64,000 nucleotides of DNA from Streptomyces radicis (GTDB lineage Bacteria; Actinomycetota; Actinomycetes; Streptomycetales; Streptomycetaceae). The position numbers were made by a program, and so were the translations under genes. Of this stretch, positions 37,806 to 49,827 are shown piece after piece. The notes beneath the pieces were generated by a model. The model was not told the DNA's origin, searched no databases, and saw nothing but the letters and a program-made list of their open reading frames with translations. How positions within the stretch are numbered: position 1 is the stretch's first letter; each line of letters opens with the position of its first letter. The DNA is taken from assembly GCF_003626575.1 (NCBI RefSeq), contig NZ_RBDY01000008.1:172032-236031 (forward strand). Direction: 5' to 3'.

Positions 37806-38762
37806 ATGACCACATCGGATGTCTGGCTGCCGTTCCCGCCCGCCGAGCTGCCCGCCCTGCCCGCATCCCTCACGTACCACCACTGGGACGGCGAGGACGA
37901 GTTCCCCGCCGACCCCGCCGACTGCGCCTTCTATGTCGTCCCGTACATGAAGGGCCCCGCCGTCGCCCTGCGCCCGCTCGAGCGCATGACGCGGGTCCGC
38001 GTGGTGCAGACCCTCACCGCGGGCGTCGAGCACATGCTGCCCGCGGTGCCGGGACTGCCCGCCGGTGCCGTGCTGTGCAACGCCGGGGAGCTGCACAACA
38101 CCAGCACCGCCGAGCTGGCCCTCGCCCTCACCCTCGCCGCCCAGCGCGGCATACCCGACGCGGTCCGCGCCCAGCCCGAGGCGCGCTGGGAGCCCACCGT
38201 GCGCCCCTCGCTCGCCGACCGCCGCGTCCTGATCGTCGGCCACGGAGGCATCGGCGCGGCGATCGAGGACCGGCTCGTGCCGTTCGACGTCGCCGAGGTG
38301 ATCCGCGTGGCCAGCCGCGCCAGGAGCGCCGAACGCGGCCCGGTGCACGGCGTGGACGAGCTGCCCTCGCTGCTGCCGCGCGCGGAGGTCGTGATCCTCG
38401 CCACTCCGCTCACCGAGGCCACCCGCGGCCTGGTCGACGCCGACTTCCTCGCCCTGCTCCCGGACGGCGCCCTGCTGGTGAACGTCGCCCGCGGCGCCGT
38501 CGTGGACACCAAGGCGCTGGTCGCCGAGGTGGAGTCGGGCCGCCTGCGGGCCGCGCTCGATGTGACCGACCCCGAGCCCCTGCCGCCCGGTCACCCTCTG
38601 TGGCGGGCGGCAGGCGTGCTGATCACGCCCCATGTGGGCGGCCCCTCGACCGCGTTCAGGCCCCGCGCCGAACGTCTACTCCTCGCCCAGTTGGGCAGGT
38701 TCGCGTCGGGAGAGCCTCTGCGGCACATCGTCGCCGAGGGGGGCGCGCGCCCGGCGGAGTGA
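37806..38762 (+). CDS. D-isomer-specific 2-hydroxyacid dehydrogenase
   Basis: This 318-residue NAD(P)-dependent oxidoreductase has a catalytic domain with TLTAGVEHMLPAVP, the dinucleotide motif VGHGGIGAAIE, LVNVARGAVVD (catalytic Arg), a Glu in DVTDPEPLP and the catalytic His in LITPHVGGPS. It resembles glyoxylate/phosphoglycerate-type enzymes, but substrate cannot be deduced. TACCCT (37793-37798) lies 7 nt before ATG 37806, so the mRNA is probably leaderless. It is divergent from the PQQ-type lipoprotein. Confidence 0.9.
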   Translation: MTTSDVWLPFPPAELPALPASLTYHHWDGEDEFPADPADCAFYVVPYMKGPAVALRPLERMTRVRVVQTLTAGVEHMLPAVPGLPAGAVLCNAGELHNTSTAELALALTLAAQRGIPDAVRAQPEARWEPTVRPSLADRRVLIVGHGGIGAAIEDRLVPFDVAEVIRVASRARSAERGPVHGVDELPSLLPRAEVVILATPLTEATRGLVDADFLALLPDGALLVNVARGAVVDTKALVAEVESGRLRAALDVTDPEPLPPGHPLWRAAGVLITPHVGGPSTAFRPRAERLLLAQLGRFASGEPLRHIVAEGGARPAE

Positions 38763-38784
38763 GCCAGATGCTCCCCCCTGATCG

Positions 38785-38797
38785 TCACTTTCGGTGA
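38785..38797. promoter_or_regulatory. Possible BldD box upstream of the diguanylate cyclase gene
   Basis: TCACTTTCGGTGA has the outer arms TnAC-n5-GTnA of the BldD consensus but not its central C-A/T-G. A GAGTGAC half-site follows about 15 nt on. BldD, itself bound to c-di-GMP, is known to repress several Streptomyces cyclic-di-GMP genes. The match is partial. Confidence 0.3.
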
Positions 38798-38878
38798 GAA
38801 GAGTATGTCGCTGAGTGACGAATCTGGTGTATCGTCCGTGACGGGGTGAGCCCGGAACGGAAGGGGGGCGACAGGCGC

Positions 38879-41788
38879 ATGCACCGCTCATGGGGACACC
38901 GGCACTTTCCCGAGGGCCTTCAGGCCCGGCGGCTGAGCAGCCCGTTCCCGCGGCTGGTCTTCGCCGCGGTCTGCGCGGCGTACGCCGTGGGCGCCGTGCT
39001 CGGCTGGGGGTCGCCGTTCATGGCGGAGGTGATGGGGGACTTCGGGCTGAGCGCCGCGGCGCTCCTGGCCGCGGGCTCGTGCCTGTGGTACGCGGGCCGT
39101 CGCACGGGCGCGTTCCGCGCGGCGTGGGCGCTGTTCGGCCTCTCGTCCGTGATGGTCGCCCTGGGGAACGGCATCTGGGGCTGGTACGAGGTGGTGCTCC
39201 GCGAGCCGGTGCCCCGCCTCTCCGCCGCCGACCTGTGCTTCCTGATGTTCGCGCCGCTGGCCATCATCGGGCTGCTGATGCTGGCCAAGCGGCCGGTCAC
39301 GCGGGCGGGTTGGATCTGCCTCGCCCTGGACGCCTGGCTCATCGCCGGGTCGCTCATGACGCTCTCGTGGAGCGTCGCCCTGGCCCAGGCCGCCCAGCGG
39401 CAGGGCGAGGTGGTCAGGGCGGCGCTCGCGGTCGGCTATCCGCTGCTCGACATCGCGTTGGTGAGCATCATCCTGGTGCTGCACTTCAGGCGCGGCACCA
39501 CGCACCGCCCCGCGATCAACGCCGCGATCGGCGCCCTCGCCCTGACGGTGCTGTGCGACGCCCTGTTCACCTCGCCGATGCTGCGCGAGCAGTACAGCTC
39601 GGGGCGGCTGCTCGACGCGGGCTGGTTCGCCGGCTCGCTCTTACTCGCGGCCGCGCCCTGGATGGACAGGGGCCAGGAGGAGCCACCGGTCGAGGAGTCC
39701 CCGCGGGCCAAGGGCGGGAAGCCGGGGCCCGACGAGGCCGACCGGCCCCAGCTGGCCGGCTCGCTGGCCGCGCTGACGCCCTATCTGGCGGGCGCCGTCT
39801 GCATGTTGAGCATCCTGTTCACGATAGTCAACGGGCACCATGTCGACCGGGTCGTCGTCTTCATCGCCTGCGCCGTCGTGCTGTCGCTCCTGGTCCGCCA
39901 GGGGATCACGCTGATGGACAACGTCTCGCTGACCAGGGAGCTGGCCCGCAAGGAGAACTACTTCCGGTCCCTCGTCCAGGGATCGAGCGACGTCATCATG
40001 ATCGCGGCGCCCGGCGGCAGGCTGCGCTACGTCAGCCCGGCCGCCACGGGGGTGTACGGGCGGGAGGCGGAGCGGCTCACCGGCAGCCACCTGTCCGAGC
40101 TGATCCACCCCGACGACCTCGGCCGCGTCGAGCACGAGCTGCGCCGCTTCCTCTCGGTGTCACCGGCGCGCGAGACGGGCACCAGGATCGAGTGCCGGGT
40201 GCGGCACGGCTCGGGCCACTGGCTCAACGTCGAGTCCAGCGTCAAGCGCCACGAGGGCGGCCTCATCTTCAATTCCAGGGACGTCACCGAGCGGGTGCGG
40301 CTCCAGGCACAGCTCCAGCACAGCGCCTCCCACGACGCCCTCACCGACCTGCCCAACCGCGCCCTGTTCACCGAGCGGGTCAGGCTGGCCCTGGGCGGCG
40401 GCCACGGCGGGGACCCGGACACCGCGGTGTTCTTCATCGACCTCGACGGCTTCAAGGCGGTCAACGACTCGGTGGGCCACCAGGCGGGCGACGAGCTGCT
40501 GATCCAGGCCGCCAAGCGGCTGAAGGAGTCCGTGCGCAGCGGCGACACCACCGCCAGGCTCGGCGGCGACGAGTTCGCCGCGCTCATCGTCGGCGACCCG
40601 GCGGGGGACCAGCGGCCACGCGAGTACCGGATCCTGGAGATCGCCGAGCGGGTCCGCGCCGCGCTCAGCCGCCCCTACGCGGTCGACGGGCGCCGGGTCA
40701 GGGTCGCGGCCAGCATCGGCATCGCGTTCGCCGAGCCAGGCGCCACCCCCGCCGGGCTGATGCGCAAGGCCGACCTCGCGATGTACCGCGCCAAGCAGTC
40801 GGGCAAGGGCCGCGTCGAGCTGTACGCCCCGCAGCTCCAGGCCGAAGCCGTCCGCCGCACCGAGCTGGCCGAGCGGCTGGGCCGGGCCCTGCGCGCCGGG
40901 GAGTTCACCCTGCTCCACCAGCCCGTCGTGGAGCTGGCCGACGGGCGGGTCGCCGCGGTCTGCGCCCAGGCCCGCTGGCGCTCCGCCCACGGCCTGCTCA
41001 CCACCCCGCTCGAGATCCTGCGCGGCGGGCGGCGCGAGCCCCACGGCCCGCTCGCCGCCGACCCGGAGGAGGAGCGGGCCGCCGAGGTCACCGGCTGGCT
41101 CATCGACGAGGCGCTCGCGGAGGCGGGCCGCCGCCACCGCAAGGGGCACACCGTCCCGGTCAGCGTCCGGGTCCCCAGCGGCAGGCTCGCCGACCGCGCG
41201 CTCGGCGTCGGCGGCGTCGAGGCGCTGCTCAGCAAGCACGGCGTGCCGCCCCAGGCGCTCATGATCGAGCTGCCCGAGGCCGAGTCGGTCCTGGCGAGCG
41301 ACGAGCTGCGCGACCGCCTGACCGACCTCAGCGGCCTCGGCGTCGGCATCGCCCTGGGCGGATTCGGCAGCGGGGGCACGGCCGCCGCCGCGCTGCACCG
41401 CCTCCCGGTCGACCTGGTGCGCCTCGACGGCGAGCTGGTCGACGGGCTGCTCGACTCCCCGCCGTTGCGGAAGATCGCCGCCGGGCTGCTGCGCATGGCC
41501 GCCGACCTCGGCGTCGACTCCCTCGCCGACGGCGTGGACCAGCCCGAGCAGGCCAGCGCCCTGCGGGCGTTGGGCTGCCGCCATGGCCAGGGCCTGGCGT
41601 TCAGCGAGCCGCTGGAGGCCGCGCGGCTGCGCCGCGTGCTCGACGAGGGGCGGCTCCCCGTGCCCCCCGAGCCCGAGCAGATCCCCGTCCAGCCACCCGC
41701 CCCCGCCCGCGAGAGCGACCGGCCCGTGACCGGCCTGGACGCACCCACGGCGGCCGAGTCCACCCCTTCACCCATCGCGCCCACATAG
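38879..41788 (+). CDS. cdgC: Membrane PAS-GGDEF-(degenerate EAL) diguanylate cyclase (CdgC-like)
   Basis: This 969-residue protein has about eight to ten membrane segments in the first 340 residues, a PAS domain (NYFRSLVQGSSDVIMIAAPG, from about 360), a GGDEF domain with intact GGDEF (562-566) and an RSGD I-site (553-556), and a C-terminal EAL fold with its catalytic residues lost: AQA for EAL (about 696), GGFGSG for DDFGTG and DGVD for EGVE. It should therefore make, not break, c-di-GMP. ATG 38879 follows AAGGGGGG; GTG 38846 is an alternative. Codon 255 is TTA, so translation should need the bldA tRNA. Position before ilvB matches the S. coelicolor CdgC locus as I recall it. Confidence 0.9.
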   Translation: MHRSWGHRHFPEGLQARRLSSPFPRLVFAAVCAAYAVGAVLGWGSPFMAEVMGDFGLSAAALLAAGSCLWYAGRRTGAFRAAWALFGLSSVMVALGNGIWGWYEVVLREPVPRLSAADLCFLMFAPLAIIGLLMLAKRPVTRAGWICLALDAWLIAGSLMTLSWSVALAQAAQRQGEVVRAALAVGYPLLDIALVSIILVLHFRRGTTHRPAINAAIGALALTVLCDALFTSPMLREQYSSGRLLDAGWFAGSLLLAAAPWMDRGQEEPPVEESPRAKGGKPGPDEADRPQLAGSLAALTPYLAGAVCMLSILFTIVNGHHVDRVVVFIACAVVLSLLVRQGITLMDNVSLTRELARKENYFRSLVQGSSDVIMIAAPGGRLRYVSPAATGVYGREAERLTGSHLSELIHPDDLGRVEHELRRFLSVSPARETGTRIECRVRHGSGHWLNVESSVKRHEGGLIFNSRDVTERVRLQAQLQHSASHDALTDLPNRALFTERVRLALGGGHGGDPDTAVFFIDLDGFKAVNDSVGHQAGDELLIQAAKRLKESVRSGDTTARLGGDEFAALIVGDPAGDQRPREYRILEIAERVRAALSRPYAVDGRRVRVAASIGIAFAEPGATPAGLMRKADLAMYRAKQSGKGRVELYAPQLQAEAVRRTELAERLGRALRAGEFTLLHQPVVELADGRVAAVCAQARWRSAHGLLTTPLEILRGGRREPHGPLAADPEEERAAEVTGWLIDEALAEAGRRHRKGHTVPVSVRVPSGRLADRALGVGGVEALLSKHGVPPQALMIELPEAESVLASDELRDRLTDLSGLGVGIALGGFGSGGTAAAALHRLPVDLVRLDGELVDGLLDSPPLRKIAAGLLRMAADLGVDSLADGVDQPEQASALRALGCRHGQGLAFSEPLEAARLRRVLDEGRLPVPPEPEQIPVQPPAPARESDRPVTGLDAPTAAESTPSPIAPT

Positions 41789-41844
41789 TGAGACGCGATT
41801 CGGGCTCGCTTGACAGTCGCAGGAGAGAGGAGGAGGGTCTGACC

Positions 41845-41886
41845 ATGCGCACCCGAATCCTCGTACTCGGACGGCGCGTCGGCTGA
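41845..41886 (+). CDS. ilvB leader peptide
   Basis: This 13-codon ORF encodes [13 protein letters not shown], with adjacent Ile-Leu-Val-Leu codons, after a strong GGAGGAGGG. It is followed at once by a hairpin (41888-41902) and then an intrinsic terminator. This is the layout of ribosome-mediated attenuation by branched-chain aminoacyl-tRNA levels, described for ilvB in Streptomyces. Confidence 0.85.
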   Translation: MRTRILVLGRRVG

Positions 41887-41887
41887 T

Positions 41888-41953
41888 CCACGGCTCCCGT
41901 GGACCCCCACCGGCGCGCTCCCCTCGAATGCCATCAGGCTCGAGGGGTTTTTT
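41888..41953 (+). promoter_or_regulatory. Transcription attenuator ahead of ilvB
   Basis: The first hairpin CCACGG-CTC-CCGTGG (41888-41902) follows the leader stop. The terminator hairpin pairs CCCCTCGA (41920-41927) with TCGAGGGG (41940-41947) and runs into TTTTTT (41948-41953). A U-tract this clean is rare in such GC-rich DNA. Stalling at the Ile/Leu/Val codons would favour an alternative fold and readthrough into ilvBNC. Confidence 0.85.
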
Positions 41954-42037
41954 GTTGCACTGGTTTCCGGTGCCACCGCACCACTGATCCGCACCCGCAC
42001 CAGCTTCACCCTCACTCCCCCCGAGAAGAGAACGACG

Positions 42038-45590
<3,553 letters not shown>

Positions 45591-45592
45591 CC

Positions 45593-45706
45593 CCTCGACC
45601 GGGGCCGCGACCCTCCTTGTCGAGGGCCGCTCCGACCCCCCGGAACCCCAGTTCGCCCGCGGGATTCGCTCGATCGAGCGGTGGCCCGGCAGGCGCCTGC
45701 CGGGCC
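45593..45706 (+). terminator. Hairpins downstream of ilvC
   Basis: CCTCGAC (45593-45599) pairs with GTCGAGG (45619-45625). A perfect 24-bp palindrome at 45683-45706 (left arm GGCCCGGCAGGC) can form a very stable stem. Neither has a U-tract. Together they probably separate ilvC from the serA promoter. Confidence 0.5.
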
Positions 45707-45720
45707 CCTCACCGCGCCGA

Positions 45721-45847
45721 TAGACTGCACCGCACAAGCGCGTCACAGGCTCACAGCGTCGTGCGTCTCCACGCGGATGCCCCTCATCTCTCCCGCCGTC
45801 GGCCGCCGGGACGCGGCCTTCCGCAAAGGACCAGTGAGATCCAGTGA
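45721..45847 (+). promoter_or_regulatory. serA promoter and possible upstream ORF
   Basis: TAGACT (45721-45726) is a good -10. The leader of about 110 nt holds a 28-codon frame from GTG 45761 (MRLHADAPHLSRRRPPG and onward) whose TGA overlaps the serA GTG as GTGA. This could be a translated leader coupling to serA. Coding evidence is positional only. Confidence 0.35.
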
Positions 45848-47433
45848 GCAAGCCTGTCGTACTGATCGCCGAAGAGCTTTCGCCGGCCACTGTCGACGCC
45901 TTGGGGCCCGACTTCGAGATCCGGCACTGCGACGGCGCCGACCGCGCCGACCTGTTGAGCGCCATCGCCGACGTGGACGCCGTGCTGATCCGCAGCGCCA
46001 CCCGCGTCGACGCCGAGGCCATCGCCGCCTCGCGGAAGCTCAAGGTCGTGGCCAGGGCCGGGGTCGGCCTCGACAACGTGGACGTGCCCGCCGCCACCAA
46101 GGCCGGGGTCATGGTCGTCAACGCCCCGACGTCCAACATCGTGACCGCCGCCGAGCTGGCCTGCGGCCTGCTCATCTCCACCGCGCGGAACATCCCGCAG
46201 GCCAACGCCGCGCTGAAGAACGGCGAGTGGAAGCGGAGCAAGTACACCGGGGTCGAGCTGGCCGAGAAGACCCTCGGCGTGGTGGGCCTCGGCCGCATCG
46301 GCGTGCTGGTGGCGCAGCGGATGGCGGCGTTCGGCATGGACATCGTCGCGTACGACCCGTATGTGCAGCCCGCCAGGGCCGCCCAGATGGGGGTCAAGCT
46401 GCTGACCCTCGACGAGCTGCTCGCCACCGCTGACTTCATCACCGTGCACCTGCCCAGGACCCCCGAGACGCTGGGCCTGATCGGCGACGAGGCGCTGCAC
46501 AAGGTCAAGCCGACCGTCCGCATCGTCAACGCCGCGCGCGGCGGCATCGTCGACGAGACCGCGCTGCTCAGCGCGTTGAAGGAGGGCCGCGTCGCGGGCG
46601 CGGGGCTCGACGTCTACTCGACCGAGCCGTGCACGGACTCGCCGCTGTTCGAGTTCGACACCGTGGTCGGCACCCCGCACCTGGGCGCCTCGACCGGCGA
46701 GGCGCAGGAGAAGGCGGGCGTCTCGGTGGCCAGGTCGGTGCGGCTCGCGCTCGCGGGCGAGTTGGTGCCCGACGCGGTGAACGTCCAGGGCGGCGTCATC
46801 GCCGAGGACGTGCGCCCGGGACTTCCGCTGGCCGAGCGCCTCGGCCGGATCTTCACCGCGCTCGCGGGCGAGGTCGCGCAGCGGCTCGACGTCGAGGTGC
46901 GCGGTGAGATCACGCAGCACGACGTGAAGGTGCTCGAGCTGTCGGCGCTCAAGGGCGTGTTCGAGGACGTGGTCGCGGAGACCGTGTCGTATGTCAACGC
47001 CCCGCTGTTCGCGCAGGAGCGCGGCGTCGAGGTCCGGCTGACCACCAGCTCCGAGTCGCCCGACCACCGGAACCTGATCACCGTGCGCGGGACCCTGACC
47101 AGCGGCGAGGTGGTCTCCGTCTCGGGCACGCTCGCGGGTCCCAAGCACCAGCAGAAGATCGTCGGCATCGACCAGCACACGCTGGACCTCGCGGTGGCCG
47201 ATCACATGGCGTTCCTGCGCTACACCGACCGCCCCGGCGTGGTCGGCACCCTGGGCCGCATCCTCGGCGAGTCGGGCATCAACATCGCGGGCATGCAGGT
47301 CGCGCGCGCCGAGGAGGGCGGCGAGGCGCTGATCGCCCTCACGGTGGACGGCACGATCCCGGCCGCGGTGCTCTCCGAGGTCGCCGCCGAGGTGGGCGCG
47401 ACATCCGCCCGCGGCGTCAACCTGGCGGACTGA
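45844..47433 (+). CDS. serA: D-3-phosphoglycerate dehydrogenase
   Basis: First step of serine synthesis from 3-phosphoglycerate. The 529-residue type I enzyme has a catalytic/NAD core (VGLGRIGVLVAQRMAAFG), RIVNAARGGIVDETAL (Arg), a Glu and the His in VGTPHLGAST, then an allosteric substrate-binding domain (about 318-450) and a C-terminal ACT domain (YTDRPGVVGTLGRILGESG, INIAGMQVAR), consistent with serine feedback control. GTG 45844 follows AAAGGACCAGTGAGATCCA. Confidence 0.97.
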   Translation: MSKPVVLIAEELSPATVDALGPDFEIRHCDGADRADLLSAIADVDAVLIRSATRVDAEAIAASRKLKVVARAGVGLDNVDVPAATKAGVMVVNAPTSNIVTAAELACGLLISTARNIPQANAALKNGEWKRSKYTGVELAEKTLGVVGLGRIGVLVAQRMAAFGMDIVAYDPYVQPARAAQMGVKLLTLDELLATADFITVHLPRTPETLGLIGDEALHKVKPTVRIVNAARGGIVDETALLSALKEGRVAGAGLDVYSTEPCTDSPLFEFDTVVGTPHLGASTGEAQEKAGVSVARSVRLALAGELVPDAVNVQGGVIAEDVRPGLPLAERLGRIFTALAGEVAQRLDVEVRGEITQHDVKVLELSALKGVFEDVVAETVSYVNAPLFAQERGVEVRLTTSSESPDHRNLITVRGTLTSGEVVSVSGTLAGPKHQQKIVGIDQHTLDLAVADHMAFLRYTDRPGVVGTLGRILGESGINIAGMQVARAEEGGEALIALTVDGTIPAAVLSEVAAEVGATSARGVNLAD

Positions 47434-47489
47434 CCGCCCCGTTGGCCTCCATGGCACGCGGCGCCTTTCCCATGGCGCCGACGACGAAG

Positions 47490-47524
47490 CCGGTGCCGCC
47501 CCGGGAAGGTGGGGGCGGCACCGG
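47490..47524. terminator. Bidirectional terminator between serA and the cellulase gene
   Basis: A perfect 13-bp stem (47490-47502 with 47512-47524, left arm CCGGTGCCGCCCC) has a 9-nt loop between convergent genes. Confidence 0.75.
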
Positions 47525-47562
47525 TCCGGACGAACGGCCGACGCGCGTGGTGCGAAGAAGCG

Positions 47563-48558
47563 TCAGCCGCCCGCCAGCTCCACCGCCCTGTCCGGCGAGA
47601 ACTGCCCGGCGGGCCCGTCGCAGCCGTCGAGCTCACCCGGCGGCTTGACCCACAGGAAGGCGTCGACGAGGTCGCTGCCGGTGTTGACCGTGGGGTTCTC
47701 CCCGACCAGCCGCCCCGGCGGGTCGCACCACTCGCTGCCCGCGGGGCCGTTGCCGTTGCGGCTGGTGTCGATCACGGCGCCGAGGTCGGCGGGGGCGCCG
47801 AGCGCGTTCAGGACGGCCTCGGTGAAGGGGACCTCGTCCTGCGTGGCGCGGTAGTTGGAGACGTTGGAGAAGACACCGTCGCCGTTCTCCAGGATCCCGG
47901 CCTGCCGCAGCACGTCGGCGATCGCCGCGGGCTCGTGCCACGCCGAGTGGCCGATGTCGAAGTAGACCCGCGCCTCCGGGTTGGCCGCGTGCAGGGTGGC
48001 GGCGGCCTCGGAGATCGCGTCGAACCTGGCGGTGCGGTCGGCGCCTTCGAGGCAGTCGGACAGGGCGAGCGCGTCCGGCTCCAGGATGACCACGACCGGG
48101 TCGTCGCCGAGACCGGCGGCGAAGCCCTCGGTCCAGCCGAGGTAGCTCGGCAGGTCGGGCGCGCCCCCGGCGGAGGCGCCGCCGCAGTCGCGGTCCGGGA
48201 TCATGTACGAGACCAGCACCGGCACTTCGCCCGCCGCGGAGGCGGCGGATGTGACCTCGGCGACGTCCTGGGTGATGGTCGACGGCTCGTACGAGGAGAA
48301 CCACACGCCCTGCGGCTGGCTGGTGATCCGCTCGGAGATGACGGCGGCCCTCGGGTCGCCGGGGTTGTCCGCGACCCAGTCGTGGGCCTGGAGCGGGTAG
48401 TTGTGGAACACCGTGTCGGCGGGCAGGTCGGCCGCCGTGGCCTCCTGCGCCGCCGTGGCTCCCTGGGCTGAGGAGAGGGCGCCCCAGGTGAAGACGCCAC
48501 CGATCGCCGTACCGACGGCAAGCAGCGTCCGCATGCGCGCGGCTCGTGGGGTGCGCAT
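47563..48558 (-). CDS. Secreted glycoside hydrolase family 6 cellulase
   Basis: This 331-residue exported beta-1,4-glucanase has a signal peptide at about residues 1-38. The GH6 catalytic domain shows VSYMIPDRDCGGASAGG, VVILEPDALALSDC (catalytic Asp region), VYFDIGHSAW, FSNVSNYRAT and DTSRNGNGP. No carbohydrate-binding module is present, so it is a single-domain enzyme, likely an endoglucanase. ATG 48558 follows GAAGGGA. A perfect CebR operator lies 41-54 nt upstream, implying induction by cello-oligosaccharides. Confidence 0.94.
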   Translation of the reverse strand: MRTPRAARMRTLLAVGTAIGGVFTWGALSSAQGATAAQEATAADLPADTVFHNYPLQAHDWVADNPGDPRAAVISERITSQPQGVWFSSYEPSTITQDVAEVTSAASAAGEVPVLVSYMIPDRDCGGASAGGAPDLPSYLGWTEGFAAGLGDDPVVVILEPDALALSDCLEGADRTARFDAISEAAATLHAANPEARVYFDIGHSAWHEPAAIADVLRQAGILENGDGVFSNVSNYRATQDEVPFTEAVLNALGAPADLGAVIDTSRNGNGPAGSEWCDPPGRLVGENPTVNTGSDLVDAFLWVKPPGELDGCDGPAGQFSPDRAVELAGG

Positions 48559-48598
48559 CAGGGTTCGTTCCCTTCGTCGGGAGTGGTTGTGGGGGTGA

Positions 48599-48612
48599 TG
48601 GGAGCGCTCCCA
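48599..48612. promoter_or_regulatory. CebR operator
   Basis: TGGGAGCGCTCCCA is a perfect 14-bp palindrome identical to the established CebR/CelR binding site of Streptomyces and relatives. It lies just upstream of the leftward GH6 cellulase. Repression should be relieved by cellobiose or cellotriose. Confidence 0.92.
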
Positions 48613-48711
48613 CGCTCCCACTGCCGCCGAACATAGCGGCTCGCGGGGCCGGAGTAAACGGTCAGGACACGGCGGACGTCGCGGGTTCTGGCTCCGGCGC
48701 CGCGCCGTGGG

Positions 48712-49827
48712 TCAGAGACGCGCCGCCTTGAGGGACATGTGCAGCAGGAGGCGGTCCTCGCCGTTCGCGAGGTCGAGGCCCGTCAGCCGCTCGATGCGGG
48801 AGAGCCGGTAGTACAGCGTCTGCCGGTGGATCGCCAGGGCGTCGGCCGTCCTGGTCGCCTGGCCCGCGTGGTCAAGGAACGCCTCGGCCGTGCGCGCCAG
48901 CTCGCGGTGCTCAACGGCGAGCAGCGGCGCCACCGCGGGGTCGGGCTCCCCGGTGGGCAGCGCGGTCAGCAGGCGGTAGGGGCCGAGGTCCGCCCAGGCC
49001 ACCACCGGGCCGAACCGGCGCTCCGCCCGCGCCGCGCGCCCCGCGGCCAGCGCCTCGCGCCACGCGCCCGGCAGCTCGTCCACGCCCCGCCGCGGTCCTC
49101 CGATCCCGGCCGCCGCGCGCCCGCGCAGCCGTTCCCCCACGGAACGCGCCGCGCCCGGGCGCACGAGCGCCGCCAGCGCGCCGGGGCCCCGCGCCCCCGG
49201 CGGCATCGCGCACAGCGCGAGCGCCCCCGGCGGCGCGGCGGGCAGGTCGTCGACGGCCGGCCACTCCACGACGGCCACCACGGTCAACGCCCCCTGCGCG
49301 CCGGGCCCCAACGCCGCGGCCAGCGCCCCCGCGGGCCCAGGGCCGCCGTCATCGAGCGCGGCGCGCAGCAGCTCACCCACCCGCGCCCCGGCGCGCGCGT
49401 CCGCCGCGAGCAGCGCGCCGATGCGCCCCGCCGTCGCCATGGCCGCGGCGAGTCGCGGGTCGTCCAGCGTCACGGCGCCGTCGTCGAGCAGCCAGATGTA
49501 GCCGTAGACCACGGGCCCGTGCCGCACCGGAAGGCAGATCCGCCCGGTCAGCACGCCCGCGGCGGGCTCCGGCGGGATCCGCACCGGCTCCCGCGCGGTG
49601 GCGATGCCGAAGCTCTCGAACCACTCACGCACCGCGGGCGTCGAGCGGCGGTTGAGGATGGAACGGGTCCGCACCGGGTCCATCACGCGGTCGTCCGCGC
49701 TGTCGTGCGCCCCGAACGCGATGAGCCCGAAGTCGCGCCCCTCCAGCGTCGCCGGGGTGCCGAGCAGCGCGCACACCTCGTCGATCAGCTCCTGGTACTC
49801 CGTCCTGGTCCCGCTCCCCGGTCGCAT
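48712..49827 (-). CDS. PucR-family transcriptional regulator of proline catabolism (probable)
   Basis: This 371-residue regulator has an N-terminal sensory region (EYQELIDEVCALLGTPATLE, DFGLIAFGAHDS), a GAF-like middle, and a C-terminal PucR HTH (TAEAFLDHAGQATRTADALA, then HRQTLYYRLSRIERLTGLDL). ATG 49827 follows GGAGGAGGTGGCGGGCGGC and homologues begin near here. An in-frame ATG near 49928 lies inside the palindrome. It is divergent from proline dehydrogenase and P5C dehydrogenase, the usual place for the proline-responsive activator in actinomycetes. Confidence 0.88.
   Translation of the reverse strand: MRPGSGTRTEYQELIDEVCALLGTPATLEGRDFGLIAFGAHDSADDRVMDPVRTRSILNRRSTPAVREWFESFGIATAREPVRIPPEPAAGVLTGRICLPVRHGPVVYGYIWLLDDGAVTLDDPRLAAAMATAGRIGALLAADARAGARVGELLRAALDDGGPGPAGALAAALGPGAQGALTVVAVVEWPAVDDLPAAPPGALALCAMPPGARGPGALAALVRPGAARSVGERLRGRAAAGIGGPRRGVDELPGAWREALAAGRAARAERRFGPVVAWADLGPYRLLTALPTGEPDPAVAPLLAVEHRELARTAEAFLDHAGQATRTADALAIHRQTLYYRLSRIERLTGLDLANGEDRLLLHMSLKAARL

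Noticed and set aside
41810..41815. Exact TTGACA as a -35 for ilvB
   Set aside because: No acceptable -10 lies 16-19 nt downstream; the following bases are a purine-rich Shine-Dalgarno region.
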